Shown piece by piece: positions 61,089-64,000 of a stretch of 64,000 nt of DNA (position 1 is its first letter; each line of letters starts with the position of its first letter). The DNA lies in NCBI RefSeq assembly GCF_000337915.1, contig NZ_AOJE01000012.1, positions 18,149 through 82,148 of the forward strand. The letters run 5' to 3'. This DNA is from Halorubrum saccharovorum DSM 1137 (GTDB lineage: Archaea > Halobacteriota > Halobacteria > Halobacteriales > Haloferacaceae). The position numbers and the translations under genes were made by a program. The notes under the pieces were generated by a model, which worked only from the letters and a program-made list of their open reading frames with translations, did not search any database and was not told the origin of the DNA.

Positions 61089-61958
61089 ATGGAAGAGTCC
61101 GTCGTCGCCGACTTCGTCGGCCGCGTCCACACCTCCGATCTGGGTCGCGACGATCCCGTGTCGGGCCGCGTCCTCCTGAGCCAGCGCCGGCTCGTGCTCG
61201 CCACGGACGACGCGAAGACAACCGTCCCCCTCTCGAAGGTGTTCGACGTCGTCGTCGGCACCGTCCCCGGCGACCTCCAGTCGTTTTTCAGTGACAGCGT
61301 CACCCTCGCCTACGAGCGGGACGGGGACAGGCGCACGGCCCTCGTCGAGGGCGAGCCGGACGACATGGAGCGGTTCACCCGACTGCTGTTCAAGGCCCTG
61401 TTGCGGGGCGTGACGGTCACGGTCCGCCACCCTGCGAAACTGGGCGGGCGCGTCACGGACGCGTCCGACCACACCGCGTCGATCAGCCTCTCCCCGGGGG
61501 CGATCGGCTTCGCCGATTGCCCCGACCCGTTCACGGTCGAGCTCTCCAGCGTCATCGACTACGAGCGGACCAACCGCACGCTCGCCGGCACCAAGCGCCC
61601 CGCGCTCGTGTTCCGCCACGTCCCCGAGACCCAGACCGTGACCTCGATCGCGACCGTCCCGGACAAACGGATCTTGAACGTGCTCGGCCGGTACATCAAG
61701 CTGGAGTACGACGAGGTGATGGAGGACGTCGAGGCGTTCGACCCGACGGAGGAACAGTTGGAGATCCTCGTGTCGATCTACTCCGCCGGCGGCGAGGCGA
61801 ACATCGCCGACGTGGTCACCGGCGACGTCACCCAGACGGAGATGGTCCTCGAAACGCTCCGCGACGAGAGCCTCGTCGTCGACGGGGACACCGGGGCCGC
61901 GCTCACGCGGAAGGGACAGATGATCGTCACCTCGTACATGGAGTCGGTGAACTCCTGA
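61089..61958 (+). CDS. cheF: CheF-family chemotaxis protein
   Basis: The 289-residue protein matches the archaeal CheF adaptor pattern: EESVVADFVGRVHTSDLGRDDPVSGRVLLSQRRLVLAT at the start, PLSKVFDVVVGTVPGDLQSFFSDSVTLAY and, at the end, a winged-helix-like segment (EQLEILVSIYSAGGEANIADVVTGDVTQTEMVLETLRDE). CheF links CheY and the archaellum motor in haloarchaea. No other che or arl genes are nearby. Confidence 0.92.
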   Translation: MEESVVADFVGRVHTSDLGRDDPVSGRVLLSQRRLVLATDDAKTTVPLSKVFDVVVGTVPGDLQSFFSDSVTLAYERDGDRRTALVEGEPDDMERFTRLLFKALLRGVTVTVRHPAKLGGRVTDASDHTASISLSPGAIGFADCPDPFTVELSSVIDYERTNRTLAGTKRPALVFRHVPETQTVTSIATVPDKRILNVLGRYIKLEYDEVMEDVEAFDPTEEQLEILVSIYSAGGEANIADVVTGDVTQTEMVLETLRDESLVVDGDTGAALTRKGQMIVTSYMESVNS

Positions 61959-62056
61959 CTGCCGCCCTCCGCTCTCCGGACGCCCGTCGGGGACGGGTCC
62001 GTGCTCGCCCCCGAACCGGGGGAAGTTTCATATCCGTACGCGCGTAGGTAGTTCAC

Positions 62057-62962
62057 ATGCCAGACGACCACCACGGTCGGTCGACGCGGCTCGACGCCGT
62101 GGTCCGCGACCGGGGGATCGACGCGCCGGCCGACGATTCACCGGCCGACGCGCCCCGATCCGAGTCCGGCGCGGGGCCACGAGTCGCACGCGTTCCCGAA
62201 TCGCACGTCCACGACACCTTCTCCGTGGAGGGGATCGATACGAAGCGCCGGGAGGGGCTGCTTGAGGCCGTCCTCCGCGACTGCGACGGGGTAAGCGCCG
62301 CGTCGGCGACGGCGCGGAACGGCACCGTCGGCGTTCACCACGACCCGTCGGTCTCCCGGGACGACCTCCGCGAGACGTTAGAGGCGTGCGGGCTCGTCGT
62401 CGATCGGACGGACCGGGCGTTCGAGGCCCGGCGGGCCTCGCAGTTCGCGTCGGCCCGCGTCGCCGTCGCCGTGCTGTTCGGGCTGATGGTCGCGACGCCG
62501 TACATCGCGGTGTTGTACCCGACCCGGATCGAGTGGCTGTTCTACGACCCCGTCACGGTGGCGTACCTGCAGTCGCTCCTCGACTCGCAGATGGCGACCC
62601 ACTTCTTCGTCAACCTCGGCGCGCTGTCGGGGATCGCGTTCCTCGTCGCCTGCGCCCCGATCGTCCGCCGGGCGCTCGGCGGACTCGCGGAGGGGAGACT
62701 CACGACAGATGCGCTCTTCGTCGGGAGCGTCGCCGGGCTGTTCGCGTACAGCACCGCCGCCGCGTTCACCGGCTTCGACGGGACCGTCCACTACGACCTC
62801 GTCGCCTACGCGGTCGTCGGTGCCACCCTCTGGACCCACTTCGGCGCCGCGGATCCGGCCGCCGAGGGGCGCGATGCGGCCGAGTCGGTCGGAAGCGCGG
62901 CCGACACCGACACCGAGGTCGCTGACGGCGACCCGGTCGCGATGACCGACGGCGGTCGGTAG
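62057..62962 (+). CDS. Orphan P1B-ATPase N-terminal-like protein (HMA-like domain plus four helices)
   Basis: The 301-residue protein has an HMA-like domain (about 52-115; HDTFSVEGIDTKRREGLLEAVLRDCDGVSAAS), but the metal-binding CxxC is missing. Four helices follow at about 133-152, 181-205, 218-238 and 246-265. The last two read like M1 and M2 of copper-type P-type ATPases (RALGGLAEGRLTTDALFVGSVAGLFAYSTAAAF). The actuator, phosphorylation (DKTG) and ATP-binding domains are absent, so it cannot pump by itself. It may be a decayed ATPase, or a membrane partner or regulator. The helices and HMA pattern are seen; the link to P1B-ATPases is inference. Confidence 0.75.
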   Translation: MPDDHHGRSTRLDAVVRDRGIDAPADDSPADAPRSESGAGPRVARVPESHVHDTFSVEGIDTKRREGLLEAVLRDCDGVSAASATARNGTVGVHHDPSVSRDDLRETLEACGLVVDRTDRAFEARRASQFASARVAVAVLFGLMVATPYIAVLYPTRIEWLFYDPVTVAYLQSLLDSQMATHFFVNLGALSGIAFLVACAPIVRRALGGLAEGRLTTDALFVGSVAGLFAYSTAAAFTGFDGTVHYDLVAYAVVGATLWTHFGAADPAAEGRDAAESVGSAADTDTEVADGDPVAMTDGGR

Positions 62963-62984
62963 CCGCCCGCTTTTCGCTTTTTCA
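62963..62984. terminator. T-rich intergenic terminator
   Basis: The gap between two convergent genes holds cttttcgctttttcag, two T-runs on the + strand, fitting the end of the upstream gene. Confidence 0.5.
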
Positions 62985-63863
62985 GTCCCGGTCGTTCGGC
63001 CCCGGTTCGACGCCCTCGATCGCGACCGCGTCGCCGACCGCGAGCGGCGAGCCCCACTCCGCCTCCGGGACGACAGTGTTGACCATCAGCCGGAAGTCGT
63101 GGTCGAACCGATCGCTGTCGATCCACGGCGGTCGCGTCTCGCGGCGCTTCCGGACGAACGTCTCTCGGAACCCGTCGATCGGCTCGCCCGTGTCCGGGTT
63201 CCGCGAGGGGACGACACAGCGCTGGCACGGGTTGACGCCGAACAGCTCGGTCCCGCCGATCGAGACGCGCACGGCCTCGCCGCAGTCGGCGAACAGCCGG
63301 TCCTCCCAGAACGCCGGGCAGTCGTCGAGCACGAGGTTCGGCCGGAGCCGCCGCCGCATCTCCGTCGCGTCCGCGATCTCGTCGAACCACGAGGCGGTCG
63401 TCTCCAGCGTCGCCCGCGAGACGACCGTCGGTCCCGGCGCCGCTCGGTCGTCGGGGAGCCCTCCGTCCGGTTCGCGGACGAGGTCGACCGCGTAGCCGAG
63501 GTAGTCGCCGACCCACGCCGCCAGCGCCTCGCCGTCCTCGGGGAGCGCGAAGGTGCGCGTGTCGGCGTCGACCCCGGTTTCGGGGCGCGCCGGCCGCGAG
63601 AGGGTCACCGCGGTCGGCGTCGCGTCGGTCGAGCCGGCGGTCTCGTAGCTCGCCGAGAGCCCGTGGACCGCCGGCTCGCTCTTCCCGTTGACGTAGCCGC
63701 CGTCGCCGCCGACCGAGGCCGCGTGCGGGTCGACGCCGGCCTCGACGAGCGCGTACGTTCGGTCGCCGCGGAGGGCGCCGTTCGGTCCGAGCTCGGCGCT
63801 GTCGACTGCGGCTCCGTCGTTCGATTTCAGCGGGTACGCGACCAGCTCCGCGATGCGTGCCAT
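62982..63863 (-). CDS. MOSC-domain protein with N-terminal beta-barrel
   Basis: The 293-residue protein has the MOSC_N beta-barrel (ARIAELVAYPLKSNDGAAVDSAELGPNGALRGDRTYAL, about 2-130) and a C-terminal MOSC domain with the conserved Cys in NPCQRCVVPSRNPDTGEP (about 212-229). Such proteins bind molybdenum cofactor or sulfur carriers; YcbX/mARC relatives reduce N-hydroxylated compounds. It lies far from the moeA gene at the start of the window. Confidence 0.91.
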   Translation of the reverse strand: MARIAELVAYPLKSNDGAAVDSAELGPNGALRGDRTYALVEAGVDPHAASVGGDGGYVNGKSEPAVHGLSASYETAGSTDATPTAVTLSRPARPETGVDADTRTFALPEDGEALAAWVGDYLGYAVDLVREPDGGLPDDRAAPGPTVVSRATLETTASWFDEIADATEMRRRLRPNLVLDDCPAFWEDRLFADCGEAVRVSIGGTELFGVNPCQRCVVPSRNPDTGEPIDGFRETFVRKRRETRPPWIDSDRFDHDFRLMVNTVVPEAEWGSPLAVGDAVAIEGVEPGPNDRD

Positions 63864-63955
63864 GTCCGCGGTTCGGTGGGCCGCGACAAAAGGCTCTGGG
63901 AGGGTGATAAGGTCGCGTTAAGTTAGAGGATGAGGCGGACGATTTCTGAGTGTCT

Positions 63956-64000
63956 ATGACAGAATTCGACCGCCTCAGCGAACGTATCGCCTGGATCGAC
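63956..64000 (+). CDS. Start of a new gene cut by the window edge
   Basis: An ATG at 63956 opens a frame of 15 residues (MTEFDRLSERIAWID) that runs off the end. A TATA-like gttaagtta (about 63917-63925) lies some 33-38 nt before it. Too little is visible to name it. Confidence 0.5.
   Translation, partial: MTEFDRLSERIAWID

Overview
The window is a 64 kb piece of a haloarchaeal chromosome, most like Halorubrum or a close relative. The evidence is a very high G+C content, strongly acidic proteins, many TATA boxes about 25-30 nt ahead of start codons with no leader, and archaeal information-processing genes (S6e, DnaG primase, GatD, both archaeosine enzymes). Genes are dense, short-spaced and often overlap by ATGA or similar junctions. 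I saw no rRNA, tRNA or CRISPR array.

Layout. Positions 1-5.8 kb hold the 3' part of a MoeA-PBP fusion, a hot-dog thioesterase, an M23-like protein, a 7TM sensor kinase and a lipoate-ligase-like protein. Positions 5.9-10 kb hold S6e and a haem block (AhbA-AhbB fusion, precorrin-2 dehydrogenase, HemA), the siroheme-dependent archaeal route. Positions 10-17 kb hold a sodium symporter with its DUF3311 partner, DnaG, a prepilin peptidase and several membrane proteins.

Positions 17.5-22.1 kb are an integrated element of about 4.6 kb. It is visibly AT-rich compared with its surroundings and all its genes lie on the + strand. It carries a tyrosine recombinase and sits inside a GNAT acetyltransferase gene that otherwise belongs to a gatD-GNAT-small membrane protein operon on the - strand. 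Deleting the element between its two 8-bp core copies restores an uninterrupted, in-frame GNAT. The ends carry a 12-bp inverted repeat about 21-25 bp from each core. Inside are a possible DNA-binding partner of the integrase, a small C2H2-type zinc-finger gene, a four-gene overlapping operon of unknown function, and a 656-bp non-coding stretch with a 35-bp direct repeat and several perfect hairpins. No replication or capsid gene is recognisable.

Positions 22.5-36.5 kb hold gatD, deoC, a nitrate/sulfonate/taurine-type ABC operon, menB, thiL, isocitrate lyase preceded by three overlapping mini-ORFs, a family III CoA-transferase, an SDR protein lacking its catalytic Tyr and Lys, an AEC transporter, and a cupin-fumarylacetoacetase pair. 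Positions 36.6-46.3 kb are framed by the archaeosine genes arcS and tgtA, with a sensor kinase and a flavin-type protein between them, then Nif3, PfkB and DHH proteins. Positions 46.3-64 kb hold a universal stress protein, the haem protein PitA, a UbiA-lycopene cyclase-like fusion, a PadR regulator, GTP cyclohydrolase III, a HAD phosphatase, hisI, PRPP synthetase, a 2Fe-2S ferredoxin with a perfect hairpin over its start codon, CheF, an orphan P1B-ATPase-like N-terminal protein and a MOSC protein. The window ends inside a new + strand gene.
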